Positions 32,878 through 46,100 of a stretch of 64,000 nt of DNA are shown piece by piece (the first letter of the stretch is position 1; every line of letters begins with the position of its first letter). Source of the stretch: Brachionus manjavacas (taxonomy: Eukaryota; Rotifera; Eurotatoria; Ploima; Brachionidae); assembly GCA_019054805.1 (NCBI GenBank), contig JAHQIY010000017.1:310001-374000 (forward strand), read 5' to 3'. The notes beneath the pieces were generated by a model. That model was not told the DNA's origin and searched no databases. It saw only the letters and a list, made by a program, of their open reading frames with translations. The translations under genes were made by a program, and so were the position numbers.

Positions 32878-34794
32878 TTTAAATTTGCATTGCTGTAGAA
32901 GTTTATTTATTTATCAAAAAATTTTCACGTAAGTTATTTTTGAGAGAATTTTCATCCATACCGATTTATTCGGTCTTATTTTCAATGGTTTTTTTGTAGG
33001 TCGTGGTTTATTTATATAGTTTATATAAAAGTATTGCCTTTAAAATTTTGTATAATCATGGTAACTTAAAAAATTTGGCAAAACGATGACTTCATAGCAA
33101 CGCATTTATTTTTTATTTTCAATTTAAATTTAAGGATCGTTCATTTGTAAAAAACTTTATTTTTTAATTTAAAAAATATAAAAAAAAATTTAGATTTATT
33201 GTAGAATTTAAAATTTAACTGTCTGGTCTGAAACAACCAGCTATGCTAAAATAAAACATCAAAGTAACTAGACAACAAAAACTCTGAAATAATTTGAGGT
33301 AATTTTTTTAAAATGATGATTATTAAAATTTTGCTTTTAAATTATTGAAATAAGAAAAGAAAACTTAAATTATAATATAAAAATTTAACAAAATGCTGTC
33401 CACAAAACTAAAACGTTTTAACGCAAATGCAAAACTAATACCTGATACCGATAACCTTGAACATTAAAAATAAACTGTCTTCAAAAAGCATTGATATTAT
33501 ATGTATAAAATCCTAAAACTATTAAAGCAGCAATTTTGAATGCAAAAATTTAAAAAGAGAAATAATATTTTGAGAATATTTCATAAGCAAAATTCATAAG
33601 AAAATATTTCAAAATAAATATTCATTTGATTTTTAAATGATTGTATCAATTTCGAAAGAATTGTTATGGCTTTCATAAATAGGTTCGAGTGAATTAAGCG
33701 AGTGAAGTTTTGTTTGTAATATTTATTACAATAACTGTAGAAAAATTAAGAATAAAGAAAAAGCTTTTGACGAAAAAAAAATTATTTGTAGTATAGACAA
33801 AATTTTAGAAAAAATAATAGCTAAACTGCAATTTTATTATTCTATAAATGCAAATGTTTTACTTAAAAAAAATAAATACATTAATGCTAAAATTTATTTT
33901 CTTATTCAATAAGGTTTTTCTTTATTCTGTGTTTTTTTTACATTCGTCAAAAGCCGGCAACTTGGAGTTCATGATCATGATCACATGATCAAAACTTAGT
34001 AGATTAGAACTTTCATAAAAATGATGAAATATGCTTTTTAAAATATTTATTATCTTAATTTAAAAAAAAAAAATTTTCCCGATTGATCTTTAATTGATTT
34101 TAATTAAATATTAATTTGAAAATTTTACAGACAAATTTAAAGCATCCAAATTATGGCTTTAAATGATATTTTAATATTAATTAAACTATATTAAAGCGTA
34201 ACAAAGTTAAATTTTGTGTTGCAAAATTTTAAAATATTGATTAAGATTTAATTTAACTTCAGGTAAAAATTCATATAATTTCTTCCTAATTAAAGATTAA
34301 ACAAATCATGTTTAATAAAGTTTCCTAACTTAATATTTAAAATATTGATAGAAAAATACCTTTATTTTAAACCAAAACTAAAGGTTTTGACTTGAAATTT
34401 ACATCTGATTCAAAATCCATCGTCCTTATGAACAATACCATATGCAAAATTAGTTTTTAATAAAAGAATGAAACAAGGGATAGAAAGAGAGAGAAAAGAG
34501 ATGTTTGATGTGCGAGGGACAAAACAGAATGAAGGATTTTTTTTTTTTAACTTTAGATCAAATTTTTTTCGTTTTCGTTTCAATATAAATTTTAGATATA
34601 AAATTTTGTGTTTTTTAATTTGAAGGAGCTTTAGAAAAAGCATTTTCTATGATCTGTTTGACTTGGTATCAGACTTTCAACAATCTCTAATCACCCCTTA
34701 AATCACGAAGGAATAAAAAAAATAAACTCTGTCCAAGTGATTTCTAGGACAAAATTTTATGCTCTTTCACGCAAATAATTGAGAAGTTTAAAAT
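32878..34794. other. Gene-poor AT-rich stretch
   Basis: No gene is seen. A 50-bp block from 34622 (GAAGGAGCTTTAGAAAAAGC ... GATCTGTTTGACTTGG) repeats the sequence at 27541-27590. Confidence 0.5.
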
Positions 34795-35210
34795 TAGTTC
34801 TGTGAATACAGAATGATGCAAAATTCAAAGTTGCATCAACTGTAAAAGTCTGCTAATGGTGTGCAAAATCTCTGCAAAATGAACTACGCTCGCTTGTATT
34901 GGAATTTAATTTCTGCTAAATTCTGAAAATTTAGCAGACCTTTATATTTGATGCAACTTTAAATGTTGCATTGGCAAAGTAAAATTTTTGCTCGATTTTC
35001 AATTTGCTCTTTTTGCTCAAAAATTTCAAATGCGCAATTTAATTACATTGCATATTTGCAATTATTTTAAATTGAAATTTGAAAGCTTTAAAAGTTAAAA
35101 AACTGTGTAAATTGCAATGCAATTAAATTGCGCATTTGAAATTTTTGAACAAAAAGAGAAAATTGAAAATTGAGCAAAAAATTTACTTTGCCGTTGCATT
35201 TACAGAACTA
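34795..35210. repeat. Nested fold-back element with ends TAGTTCTGTRAAT
   Basis: The outer ends TAGTTCTGTGAATAC and GCATTTACAGAACTA are inverted repeats. Inside lie two further palindromes. In 34810-34968 TTGCATCAACTG ... AGTCTGCTAA pairs with TTTAGCAGACC ... TGATGCAAC. In 34974-35191 arms of about 85 bp start GCAAAGTAAAATTTTTGCTC and end GAGCAAAAAATTTACTTTGC. It is non-coding. The same terminal word recurs at 51441 and near 58662 and 58850, so it is a dispersed family. Confidence 0.8.
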
Positions 35211-35483
35211 AGTTTAAACCTTATGAAAAAAAGTTATTCAATTTTTTTACATTTTTTTGTGTTCTTTTTTTCTTTTTGTACTGAATTTCATAAAACCAGT
35301 TTGAGCAATATTTGAAAATCGATTTTTGATTTGTGAAGTTAATTTTGTATTATAAAAAAATTGAATGTTAATTTTTTTAATTAAATTTTTTCAGTGTTTT
35401 ATCAAAGAATACTCTAGTTATGTTCATGGTCTTGGCAACAAGAATTTATACTGGAGAAGAAAATGGTAAAAAATTGTGAGCAA

Positions 35484-35617
35484 AGATATAATTTTTTGAG
35501 TAATAGAATTGTAAGTTAGTGGAATCAATTAGATGAATATATTATAAATTCAAAAACTGTAAATGAATTTAAAAACAAAATTGACAAAACGAATTTCAAC
35601 AAGGTTTTATGTTGAGG
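35484..35617 (+). mobile_element. C-terminal fragment of a CR1/L2/Jockey-like LINE reverse transcriptase
   Basis: The frame reads QRYNFLSNRIVS, one stop (TAG at 35517), then WNQLDEYIINSKTVNEFKNK. This is the typical end of the ORF2 protein of CR1/L2-group LINEs (FFSNRVVxxWNxLPxxVVxAxSVxxFKxRLDK). Only the last 40 or so codons remain, as in 5'-truncated copies. LINE-tail sequences occur at 36902 and 37272, but not directly after it. Confidence 0.75.
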
Positions 35618-36540
35618 CTACTCCCTCATTTAATGTGAACTTCATAGGTTATTATTTTTTTACATTATTATTTTATATAACTGACTCAATGTCCATTGTA
35701 AAAATTTAAAAAAATTTAAAAATTATTGTAAAACAAATTTTTTTTACCAATATTTATTTTGAAAAAGTAATCTATATTTTATTTGAACAAAATTGCTTCT
35801 AACTTCGCTCCACCTATAGCTAATGCTTAATTGAGATTGAAGTTTAAATTTGATATAAAAAATTTTCAATTAAAAATAATGTTATTAATTTTGAAAAATC
35901 AAAACTTTAATTTTGACTGCTATATTCTTTTATTTCAATTCATACTTTTGAGATTGAGGTGACGATACATGAATAAACATTTAGGTAAAACTTTAAAAAA
36001 AAGGAAATAAAATTTAAAATTATGAAATTTTTTACCATGTTTTACCATTTCTTTCAAGAACTAATTTAATTTTGCATAAAATTACCAAAAATTACAACAA
36101 ATATTGAATTAAATTAAAAGATTTTATTAGAAAAAATTCAAAAAAATTTATTAAAGATAAAAAAAAAAGCAATTTTTTGGCTGAAATCGAATTTATCGTG
36201 TCTTACAGATATGGATGTAATTTTACGTAATCTTACATTAGATTTAATTTGTAAAAAATTGTAAAATTACGTAAAATGATGTAATTTTACACAAATTACA
36301 CAAATTTCAGTAAGAACCATGAAAAATAAAAGCAATGTATATTTTTTTTTAATTGGCTTCAGGCTTATAATATTTTGCGCAATTCGAGAATTCAATAGAT
36401 TTTTGACATAAAGATTCATTAAAAAATAAACAGTTGTTTACGATTTTTGCAAAAGCATCTTTAATTTTGAAAAGAATTAACATTTAAGAGTGCGTAAAAA
36501 GGTATAGCTAAATAAAAAGTCCATAATATACAATCTCGAG
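35618..36540. other. AT-rich stretch with TTTACGTAAAT repeat words
   Basis: There is no gene. At 36020-36060 and 36225-36305 it carries TTTTACCATG and ATTTTACGTAATC words shared with 19440-19560 and 62755-62960, remnants of a dispersed repeat. Confidence 0.45.
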
Positions 36541-36747
36541 ATGGTAGCAAAAGGACGCAATATGAAAGCGGATAGACTTATTAATGCTTGTAAGCTTGTG
36601 GATAATCTCAATAGGAGTATACATGATATGGAATATGGGAGTGAAATAGCAGATAAAAAAAGGATTGGACTAAAGGAAGGGTTAGGGTTAGGATTGAAAA
36701 AGTTAATGAGTTACTTAGCTCAGTGTCCTGTACTTGACCACTTTTGA
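36541..36747 (+). CDS. Small open frame with balanced composition (68 aa), unassigned
   Basis: The frame starts MVAKGRNMKADRLINACKLV and ends in LAQCPVLDHF. Its base composition is less AT-rich than its surroundings. The Gly-Leu stretch GLGLGL comes from the telomere-like GGGTTAGGGTTAGG. No family is recognised and no flanking exon seen. It may be a relic of a mobile element. Confidence 0.25.
   Translation: MVAKGRNMKADRLINACKLVDNLNRSIHDMEYGSEIADKKRIGLKEGLGLGLKKLMSYLAQCPVLDHF
36679..36692 (+). repeat. Short interstitial telomere-like repeat
   Basis: GGGTTAGGGTTAGG corresponds to two and a third copies of the animal telomere hexamer TTAGGG. It is too short to show an end fusion. Confidence 0.4.
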
Positions 36748-36796
36748 ATTAAAATCATGATCTTGTATTTACCACTTTTGAATTAAAATCATGATC
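36736..36796 (+). repeat. Direct repeat of 26 bp
   Basis: ACCACTTTTGAATTAAAATC followed by ATGATC occurs at 36737 and again at 36771, nine bases apart. Confidence 0.85.
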
Positions 36797-36901
36797 ATAC
36801 GAAAGATATTGTAATTTTTATTTTTATACAAATTTTATACAAAGTGAGCTTTTTTTTTATTCGTAATACTAAATTTTTAAAACAATATCTTACTATAATA
36901 A

Positions 36902-36950
36902 ACATCGCCGTTTGGCGTTAATTGAATTAAATAAATAAATAAAAAAAATA
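36902..36950 (+). mobile_element. LINE 3' tail, copy 1
   Basis: ACATCGCCGTTTGGCG, a small hairpin, is followed by TTAATTGAATTAAATAAATAAA. A hairpin then a (TAAA)n-type tail is typical of CR1/Jockey-group LINE 3' ends. Related copies lie at 37272 and 59834. Confidence 0.6.
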
Positions 36951-37271
36951 AAACTTAAGAAAATTAGCTTTAAAAAGAAACAAATCTGATTATTTTAATC
37001 TATTCTTACTATTTTGGTGAAAGAATAATAATTAAGTTTGGATCGATACATTTAATGAGGCTCTGATTTCCACTTATATTTATGGACCAACTGACTCAAT
37101 CAATTGAAAAATTAAATGTCTTGAGCCATCTATTAATAGAAAAGTTTAATAAATTATTGGTAATTGAAATGATCTTTTTTTTAATCTTGCTTTTGTCACT
37201 AATTGAAAAAATTGGGGCTATTATTTATTGATTTATGCATTGCTTAATTTTTAAATTTTATTTTTTTCTTC

Positions 37272-37318
37272 AACATCGCCGATCGGCATTTATTGAATAA
37301 ATAATAATAATAATAATT
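37272..37318 (+). mobile_element. LINE 3' tail, copy 2
   Basis: ACATCGCCGATCGGCATTTA is followed by TTGAATAAATAATAATAATA. Same family as 36902 and 59834; no coding part is attached. Confidence 0.6.
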
Positions 37319-37343
37319 ACTTTTTTAGTTAATTTTCTGTGAC

Positions 37344-37400
37344 GAGCTAAAGCTCCTTCAGATAAAAACAAAAAAGTAAAATATAACTATAATAAAATAA
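37344..37400 (+). mobile_element. Second tail family with GAGCTAAWGCTCCTTC
   Basis: GAGCTAAAGCTCCTTCAGAT is followed by an A-rich tail. The same word is at 27252, and its reverse form (GAAGGAGCTTTAG) at 27541 and 34622. The hairpin-plus-A-tail layout again suggests LINE or SINE 3' ends. From 37400 to 38170 I see nothing else. Confidence 0.45.
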
Positions 37401-38170
37401 AATATGATTAAAGCATTGAAGAAAATTAAAATAAATAAATAGAAATAGAGAGTGACAAACTGTACATGTCTGAGTATTTGTAGGTTCTGGGCAAAAAGAA
37501 GAAATTTTAAGGTAGCAATAAGACTTTGAGCTGTTGACAATGAAGCTAAATGTTCTTTTAGGTCCTTTTTTGGTCTGCAGAATCTTCTTTTTTTTAAATT
37601 AACCCTTCTTAAATTTTTAAAATTTTTTAAATAAAATATCATTTCTTTTATTATTTACACAGCCCGTTTTCCTAAAACAACTGGGTCCTTTTTTAGAAAA
37701 GAATGATTTGAGGCATTTTGCATAATACTACAAAATGATTTGTAAAAAATAACAAGCATTGAAAGAATTGGAGTCAAAAACGATAAACAAAAGCTTTTTC
37801 AGACCAAGTTAAGACAGACATTTTTATTTATTCAGGTAAAAACGATCGAGGCATCAGAACATTTTTTCAAATCGATTTTTATTTATTTCTTTTTTATGAA
37901 AAAAAAAGAATAATACATCCAAGAGAATTATTAGTATTTTTATTTTTTTAAAAGAAATAAAACTTAGTATAAAAAAATTAAACTTGTTATACACATTTCA
38001 ATGAAAATTTCCAATTTTCAAAAATAATTCACATTCATTCTTTAAAAAAATCAAATTTTCTAATCTAGACTTGTTCTAGAGATCAAATTTTAGAATAAAA
38101 AAGAGAGAAAAATCGGCTCAACCAATATACAGTTTTACATCATCAAAAATCACATCTATTTTTGATTTAT

Positions 38171-41100
38171 CTAAAAAATTTCAATCATTTTACATTCATC
38201 TTCATTGATGACGTCCAAATTTATTTCTGTTTTTTCTTCATCACACGTGTCTACTGAGTTTTGGTCATGCAGGCAGTTTTCATCATTTTTTTGTGTGGAC
38301 GTCAAATTTTTGTAGAATTTTCCGGGTGAAAGACATTCCTCTAAGCTCTCCAGTGCACAATTGCTAATTTCTTTGAGTCTTGAGTTAACTGAATTTGGTG
38401 TACAGCCAGGCTTGGCGACTATTTGTCTCATTGGAGTTGTCACAATTTTTTTCTTGGTCGTACTCTTCCACGGAGAATCAATCATACTCTCTTTAACAGC
38501 AATCTCATCTTGTTCAATCGAAGCATCCAAATCGATTAACTCTTCATCAGAGTCTCCTTAAATAAATAATCTAATGTTGATTTCTAAATGGCAACTTTTT
38601 TTTTACTGAAATCATTTGAAGACTTGGGAATAATCCTGCCAAGCTATTTTCACCATTTAGCAGTTTAGCTATCGAATTTTTGTATTTTGCAGATCAAAAT
38701 TAGAATTTAAAATTTTAAGTTAAGTTTGATTTGCAATATTTAACAAAAAATTTTCAATAAAATTTTAAATTACTCAGAATTATTAAGAAAATTAATTTTT
38801 ACGATAAAAAATTTTCCACTTAATCATAAATTTAGCACAATTTTTTAGAATGTTCAAATTTTTGCATTTAAATGACAATTTTTTCAAATAAATTTTCTGC
38901 TTTTTTGAGTGAAAAAAATAAAAAAATTAGATAGTTGATCTACTGAATGGTGAAAAAAAAATTTGAAAATTTACTCAAAATTTTGGCTAAATCATTCCAA
39001 AGTCTTGAAAAAAAATTATTTCAATAAAATAAAGTTGCCAAATGGATGTTAGGCCACTGATTCAAAATGATCAATTAATTTCAATCTGATAATTTATTTT
39101 AAATTTTTTTAAACAAAAAAATCTTACTTCTAGTCCGTTTGCTGGGTGGCTGAGATTCGTCTGCGAACAAATTAATAGATAAAGTGTCATCATTCGCCTT
39201 TTCTATTCTACTAACAGTGATTGATGATTGAACAGTGGCCGAAAATGTCAACTTTTTGGCCACAGAATCATTTAAATTGGCTTGTTTTTCAATCACAGGC
39301 GACTTGTAAATTAAGTCCTCTTCTTTGTCTTCCACACCAGTCACTTGGTTACTTTCACCCGAGTCTGTGTCATCCAAATTAGGCAACACACTACTAGCTG
39401 CACTGTCTGTTCGTTTTCGCTTCAAAGTTCCATTCTTGAAATAGTTCATTAGATCAGATTTTTTTTCCGGAAATGACTGGTCCTGTTTGCCAGTGTCGCT
39501 CTCATCTGGTTTCTTTTTGACTTCGGTTTTTTTCTTCTTAGTCTTGACGCGTCTCTTTTCGCGCCAAATATTTTTGCGTACTTTGCGAGGCTTTTTTTTA
39601 TGCACAACCTCAATGTCATCATATTGATCGTCCTCGTTGTCCAAGTCCAAAGCTTGCTTCATCTTGTCATCTAATTTAATTGGCACTTTTAGTCCTTTAA
39701 ATAGATCAGAGCTAAAACAGTCGACTAGTTTGACTTCACAAAATTTTTTTAGATCAAATTTTTCGTAGGCCCTCTTGACAAACTGGTCCTCTTCGATCAA
39801 TTTTTGATCAATTTTTTTGCTATCAGCTTTATTGTTGTAATTGTAGTAGTTGGTAATAGGATTGTAGTCGAATAGGAGATTCCGGTTTATTTTGTCGCGC
39901 TCTACATTGTCCTTGTCATCAGGGTTTATCTTAGGCTTGAGGGTGTCAGCTTCGGCTTGGTTGTTTTCCTCGGCACCATTCGCTTTACGAACACTCGGGC
40001 GGTTTTTTTTGTTGGCTTTTTTTTGCTTTTGGTTACCGAACTCGACCAGATTATTGCTGGATGAAGAACTAATTACGTCATTAGACCGACTTGAACTTAC
40101 CGAGCTACGCCGGTAAATTTCAACATTTGACTCAAACTCAGCCTTTTCTTGCTTGATGTGCGTCAAAAACTCGGCATATGTTGAGGTATACAGTTTAGAG
40201 TTTAGATCCCTGACTGCTTCCGGGTTTGATTTGACCAGTTTGTTGGACAGAATGTCAAATATGAGACTAAAGCTTTTTTTTGTTTCCTTGCGGCTTTTTT
40301 TTGATAACTGAGTTTGTGAAGATGATACAGATGATGGAATAGTGGACTCGGTTACTTCCATCTCGGCTGATTCGGCTCCTTTGCTGCATGTTTCTTTGCT
40401 TTTTTCATTCTTTTTGCACTTAAAACGATCTATAGACCATTTTATACTTGTATATAGCCTATGCAGGTCTTTATAAGTCCTTTTAGAAAATAAATTTTAA
40501 CCAAGAAAATTGAAAAAATTTAATTTATTGTATTAAGTCCAGTTTCCCATAAAATTTCCATCTTTTAATTGATTTTTTAAATATCAATTTTTTAATTGAT
40601 TATTAATTTTCTACGAAAATTAAAGATGAGGATAAAATTTTTAAAAAAATTTCAATTTTTATTAATAACAAAACACGTAAAATTAATAATACAGAAAAAA
40701 TACTAAAAAAAAATTTTTAAATATTAAAATAAAAGATTATGTTTAAAATAAATTGAAATATTTTATTTAATTTTTAAATAAATATTTTTTTACTTTTTTC
40801 AAAATCAATAGCAATAGTCATTAAAACTAATTCATTTTATATTACAAGCTCTTATACAGTTTTATAGATTAAACCTATCAATTTTTATTTATTTATTATT
40901 TTTGTTTTAAAAATTTGAATTTTTTTATTTGAAATTTAAAAATTAAAATTTTTAGTTGAGAGAAATACTTGGCTAAGCACCATGTTACACAATTAGAAGT
41001 TTTTATACAAAAATAATTAGATTTTTATCATTTTTATCTTTTTGTGCTGATTTCCCCAATTTTTTATATTTAATTTCAATCACCTAGACTTTTTATTTAA

Positions 41101-41916
41101 AAAAGATTTTTTATCTATTTAAGATTTTTTTTTCTTTATAATTTAAAAAATTTTGATCAAAAAATTTAAATATTTTAAAAGCAAAAGAAAACGTGATCTT
41201 AATTTACTTTTATTAAAAATTTGATATTTTTGTAACTTTTTCTGAGCTCACTTGGAGATATCTGAATAATGTATATGATAAATGTCTATCAAAATTTTCA
41301 TCAATTAAATTTTTTTATAATTATTTTATAATTCATTACTTGAACTATTCAATCCAGTTAGTTATCACAGAAATTTTGATAATTTATTTTTTTCTAAAAT
41401 CTTTACTTAAGATAAAAAAATAGATTTTTGTTACTTACTTTGAAAATTTTAGATCAGAATTGAAGCTATTTAAATCAATGAAATCATCAATTTTAACATA
41501 CTGTGAGCTATCCATTAAATTTTCCATATTCTTAATTCAGTAATCATTTTTTAGAAAAAATGAAATTCAATTTTAATTTTAAAATTAATTACTTTTAATT
41601 GAATGAGAGCACAGTCGTTAGCGATATAGATCTCTAGTCGGTAAATTACATCATACTTTTTATATTGAAAATCATAAAAGCTATCATTAGCAAGCCAATT
41701 CGAGGGTAGAATATGATGAAGCTTGAGAAAAAATTTTTTATTTTTATTTATTAAGAAAAGTTAAATTAGTTTCATTACTTCGGATTCATTGTAGCATCTA
41801 AATCGGTTTTGGATCATGGACCAGTGAACAAACAAGACAAGCGGATCGGCAGGCTTGGTAAACTTGGTCGAGTAATGGATAAAATAGATTTCAAAATGAG
41901 AAAAGTCAAGCGACAT
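38171..41916 (-). CDS. PI31-type FP domain protein with a long basic, Ser-rich C-terminus (698 aa)
   Basis: Five exons: 41916-41779, 41721-41593, 41530-41439, 40479-39128 and 38556-38171; the frame closes at 699 codons. The first three exons and the start of the fourth match the N-terminal FP domain of proteasome inhibitor PI31 and FBXO7: DPLVLFVHWSMIQNRFRC, ILPSNWLANDSFYDFQYKKY, then VKIDDFIDLNSF and TYKDLHRLYTSI. PI31 uses this domain to dimerise and to bind FBXO7. The remaining 540 or so residues do not look like PI31's Pro-rich, DPLR-bearing tail. They are Ser/Lys/Glu-rich, with basic clusters (KKKPRKVRKN; KRRVKTKKKK; LKRKRTD) suited to nuclear entry, and an acidic C-terminus. Introns are 571 and 959 bp in the 3' part. 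Start chosen at the ATG of MSLDFSHFE, where the domain begins. Confidence 0.75.
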
Positions 41917-43180
41917 AATATGATAGAAGAACAAGTTGTCTATTCCGAATAGGTTTAGCGCTTTTTTTTTGTTTAAACTAACAAAAATTTTTAACAATGT
42001 ATTTAATATTTTAAAATTTTATTTTTATTTTATAGAAGATTTGCAATTGCTTTAGGAGTCTTGAAACTAAAATTGTCCTGTGCACATTGTTTAAACATTT
42101 TCTAATCAATTTGAAGCTTTTGAATCTAGATTATCAAAAGAAATTTTTTAAATTAAAATAGCAATAATAATAAATAATTTTATTAATTTTTTCTGAAAAT
42201 TTTTCTTCGCTAAATAAAAAATTATGCCAGCTTCAAATGCACATAATTATATCCGAATACAAAGGCGTCAAAACCAGATTATTCAATATTTTTGAAATAT
42301 TTTACCAGAAAAAAATTTTCTAAAATCATTTGAATTTTTTCACAGTTATAAAAAAAGTAATGTTTTTTTGCTTTCAAAAGATTACATGGCTTCTAATTTT
42401 TAAGAATAAATTTTTCATAATTTTATTTATTAAATATGTGTCGCAATTAAGGCTTACAATTAGTTTTGGATGACATTAGAAAATTCTTGATTTTTTAGAA
42501 AATTAACTTGATTAAATTTAAAAAAATTTTTATAGTAGTTTTTTTACTCAGAGCAACAGACGAATAGGTCAAGATTGACAAACTTAAAAAAAGTGCTGAT
42601 TTAACTTATTTCTAATAAGTTGCCATTGTTCTAATTTTTTACAATTTAGACAAATTCCGCTCGGCCTACTTAGCTAATTAATCCTAAAGCTCTGGTCTAA
42701 GAAACTAAAACAAACAATCTTAAAAAGCCATTTAATTGTTCCCAAAGATTAGATAAATTTATTGATATAGGCAAAAAGATTGCATAAAAATTTGCAATAA
42801 TTTAAACTCTCAAAAATAGCTTAGCTAGCTAGATCAGATTTTTCAAATTAGTTCTTGCTTTAAGTATTCTTTATTGAAATATAAACATAATTTTTATGAA
42901 TAAATTGTTTTCAAAAATAAAAAATTATTTACAAATTTTGATTGATATTTAACGTGGTCTATTGTTCCAAAAACTAGGTCCAAAATTTAGGGCTAAGACG
43001 TGCTGTAAACACGAAGCTATCTAATTTTTTTTATTTAAAAACTAAGTTTATTTGAACACAAGGTTGCTCGAAGTCAGCCCAAATTGGTCTTTTTAATTAA
43101 TATTATCAAATGCCCATGAAGAATAGCCCAGTTTAAATTGACTTTTTTTAATTAACTTTTAGAAAATGAATTTTTGAAAA
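41917..43180. other. Divergent intergenic region between the FP-domain gene and the DOCK gene
   Basis: The two start codons face away from each other across 1.26 kb of AT-rich DNA. No promoter motif or repeat could be singled out. Confidence 0.5.
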
Positions 43181-46100
43181 ATGGAGCGAAAATTTGTCTC
43201 AAGACTAAATCAATTGCGGCCAGCCGCGGAGGCCCGCAAACAAGCCAGCTCCCAGCTCAAAGAAAACATCAAACTGGTAGGTCTGCACACACACTCAATT
43301 TTTGCTTCTGATACATTTTTATTTCCTAGAACAAACTCAAACAAGTCGACCCAGTCGACTTTGATTTGTATGTGCAGCAAAATTATGAGCTTTTGCGAAA
43401 AGATGCTTGTTCAAAACAGCTCATTTTGGTGCCAAATGATGAAGTAATTGCTGAGACCGAGCCAAGCGTGTCAGAAAGCAGAAAAATTGACCCTTTCCTA
43501 ACAAACAATTTATTTGTTTCCGATTGTTTGGAAACTTATGTGAATAAAAAATATCTAGTCAAATATAAATATCATAGCTATGGCGGTGGTTATAGACAGT
43601 TGCCTTCTTATCAAGACACCAATAAGGCCTTTTTAAACACCGTTGATGATTTAGAGTAAATTTAGAAAGAGAAAAATTTGCTTTAGAATTATTTTTTGAT
43701 CAGAAAAGGTATTGGAAATAAAAATTTGCTCATACCGGAATTTTGTTATGAAATAGACGCCGAACAAAAATCTGTAATTAGCAGTAATTTTGACACAAGT
43801 ATTAAATATATTTTTAAACTCAAAGGAAAATGTTTATCCATCAGTGTCCAGCTTGCACAAATATAGCGGAAAATTCGAGCACCAAGGATGGCTGAACTAC
43901 CGAATCTCTTCAAGTTCAGACAAAGTAAAGATTTTTTTTTAATAAAATTAATTCAAAAAATTTTTCTATTTTTTTAAAAAGTCATTTAAACGCAGGTATT
44001 TCCATCTAAGGACTAGTAATAGTCCAGCGCAGTCAAGAAGCAATTCGATTGACAGTCGTCGAGTGCTGCCAGCTAATGTGTTCATAATGGAGTGCTTTAA
44101 AGAAGTTCCAGGTCAAAAAAAAGCCGAGAACCCAAAACATCAAATAATTCTCGACTTGAGAATTAGCTGTGTGCAAAAAACGCCAGCCAAATTCGGACCA
44201 TATTCGTTTGAAATGGTCGAAAACGGCGACCTGGAGTTGCATCACGTATTTTTCGCTGACGGACAGAAACAATTCGATGAATGGTTCTCTAGACTTGACC
44301 AAATAGTGAGAAAAAGATGCCAGAATGGACCTTTGCCGACTATTTGTTCATCGCCCAATTCGACTACCAACACATTTGACTCGGGAAATTCTTCGGTAAA
44401 AAATGAAATTTATCAATCTAAAACAGAGGATTTGGGCGCTTCGCTGAATGAAAGCGCGGACTCAAATGACATCAGAATGCTGACTAATGGAAACAATGAA
44501 CAAGCAGTCACAATCAAGCAATCTAATCAAGAGTTTATAAACTCATTTGATTTGAATAAAGTAAATTTTTAAAAGAATAGATTTTAGATCGGAAAAAATA
44601 AAATAAAATTATTCTAGTATTTAAGTGAAAAAGACGAAGAGCTTCAAGTAAAATGCGAGCAAACCAATCTGTTCAATTTATATGAATCAAATGATAAATT
44701 TTGTGATGAAGAAACCGAACTTGAGTGCCTTTGGCCGGAAAAAATCACCGCAAAAAAACTGCTTTTAACTTGTAATAATTTTCAGCTAAATCTTCGCTTG
44801 CCGTCAACAAAAATCGGCAATGAAACCGACAAAAAAACGACAAGAAACAACATGAATGTAAGAAAAAATTTTTTTTTGAAATTTTTATCAATTAAATAAA
44901 TTTATTTTGTAAAGCCTGAACTTTTTTATATTTCACTTTCTTTGTATGATGTAAAAAACAATCAAAAAATAAGCTCTAATTTCGACTGGATTCCGAATTA
45001 TGACCAGTTTGCCTGTCAGATCATAGCCCAGTCCAAGTCATCAATGTCATTTTTGAACCAGACCAAAGAAAACAGCTCGACAATTTTGAACAATGCGGAA
45101 AAAAATATTTTTTCCCTTAATGGAATTGACTTTAGCGAAAATCCGGCTCAGTTGCTAAATTCCGAACTAAAACAGTCATTGTTTAATAGAATATCTAAAG
45201 CTTTGTTCACTATCTCGGATGTACATGAGGACATTTATTTGGTGGGTCGAGTGGAAAAGATTCTTGACGGAAACAGCTTGCACACCTCTATTCAGCCCTA
45301 TCTCATTCAAATGAACGAAGCAAGTAGGATAAAAGCAGCAATTAAGCTTAATAAAAAAATTCAGCAATTGATGAAAACTAGGCTCAACTCGTACCGTCAA
45401 GCATTTGCCTGGTTCGCTAGACCAATTTATAAGCGTTTGGCAACCTCTAAAAATTTTGATTTTGTGCTGGACAATGAGTCGAAATTTGTGGTCTATGAAC
45501 AGGACGAAAATCATTTGAGTGATGAGGATTTGTTCAAATACCTGGGTGATTTTAAACATAAGGACAAGTACATGAACAAGATGGCAAGTCTGAGCGCGGA
45601 TATTTCAATTTTTTTAAATGATTTTGATAAAAAAATTAATGAAAATCAAACTGATAAAACAAGTAATTTTTTATTTAAAAAAATAATGTCCATTTTATTT
45701 AAAAAATTCAAAAATTAGAAAATTTTTTATAAACCTTAAATAGTTATATTGCTTGTCCAGATCTGCTAGGATCTGGTGGTTCGCGGTTGTAACATAAATA
45801 ATAAAGAAAAATTTTTTTTTCTAGTTTTACACAGTGTTAAATACTAGCGACTTGCTAAGCGCATGAGATCATAGTATTGAACTGTGAAATTATAGACATT
45901 TAAGTTGGCTTGAGTCGGTGTTGAAGTTATTGAGGAAATACAACAAATTTTTAATCTTACAAATATTTTTGTTTGCCCGAAAGGTCTTTTAAAAATTTAA
46001 TGTGATAATGTGATAGAAATCAAGGTTGAATAAAAAATAAATTAGATTTACTGCAATGAAAAATGAAAATATTGTGTTATTTAATTAACTGATTCAAAAA

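Noticed and set aside
34410-34643. Minus-strand frame of 77 codons near 34500
   Set aside because: Lys/Phe-rich translation of an AT-rich stretch and the tail-like repeat; no homologue.
36679-36692. Ancient telomere fusion site
   Set aside because: Only a little over two hexamers in one direction; far too short to infer a fusion.
37358-37642. Minus-strand frame of 94 codons
   Set aside because: Its C-terminal third is Phe/Ile/Tyr low complexity over a repeat tail; no domain or neighbour exon.
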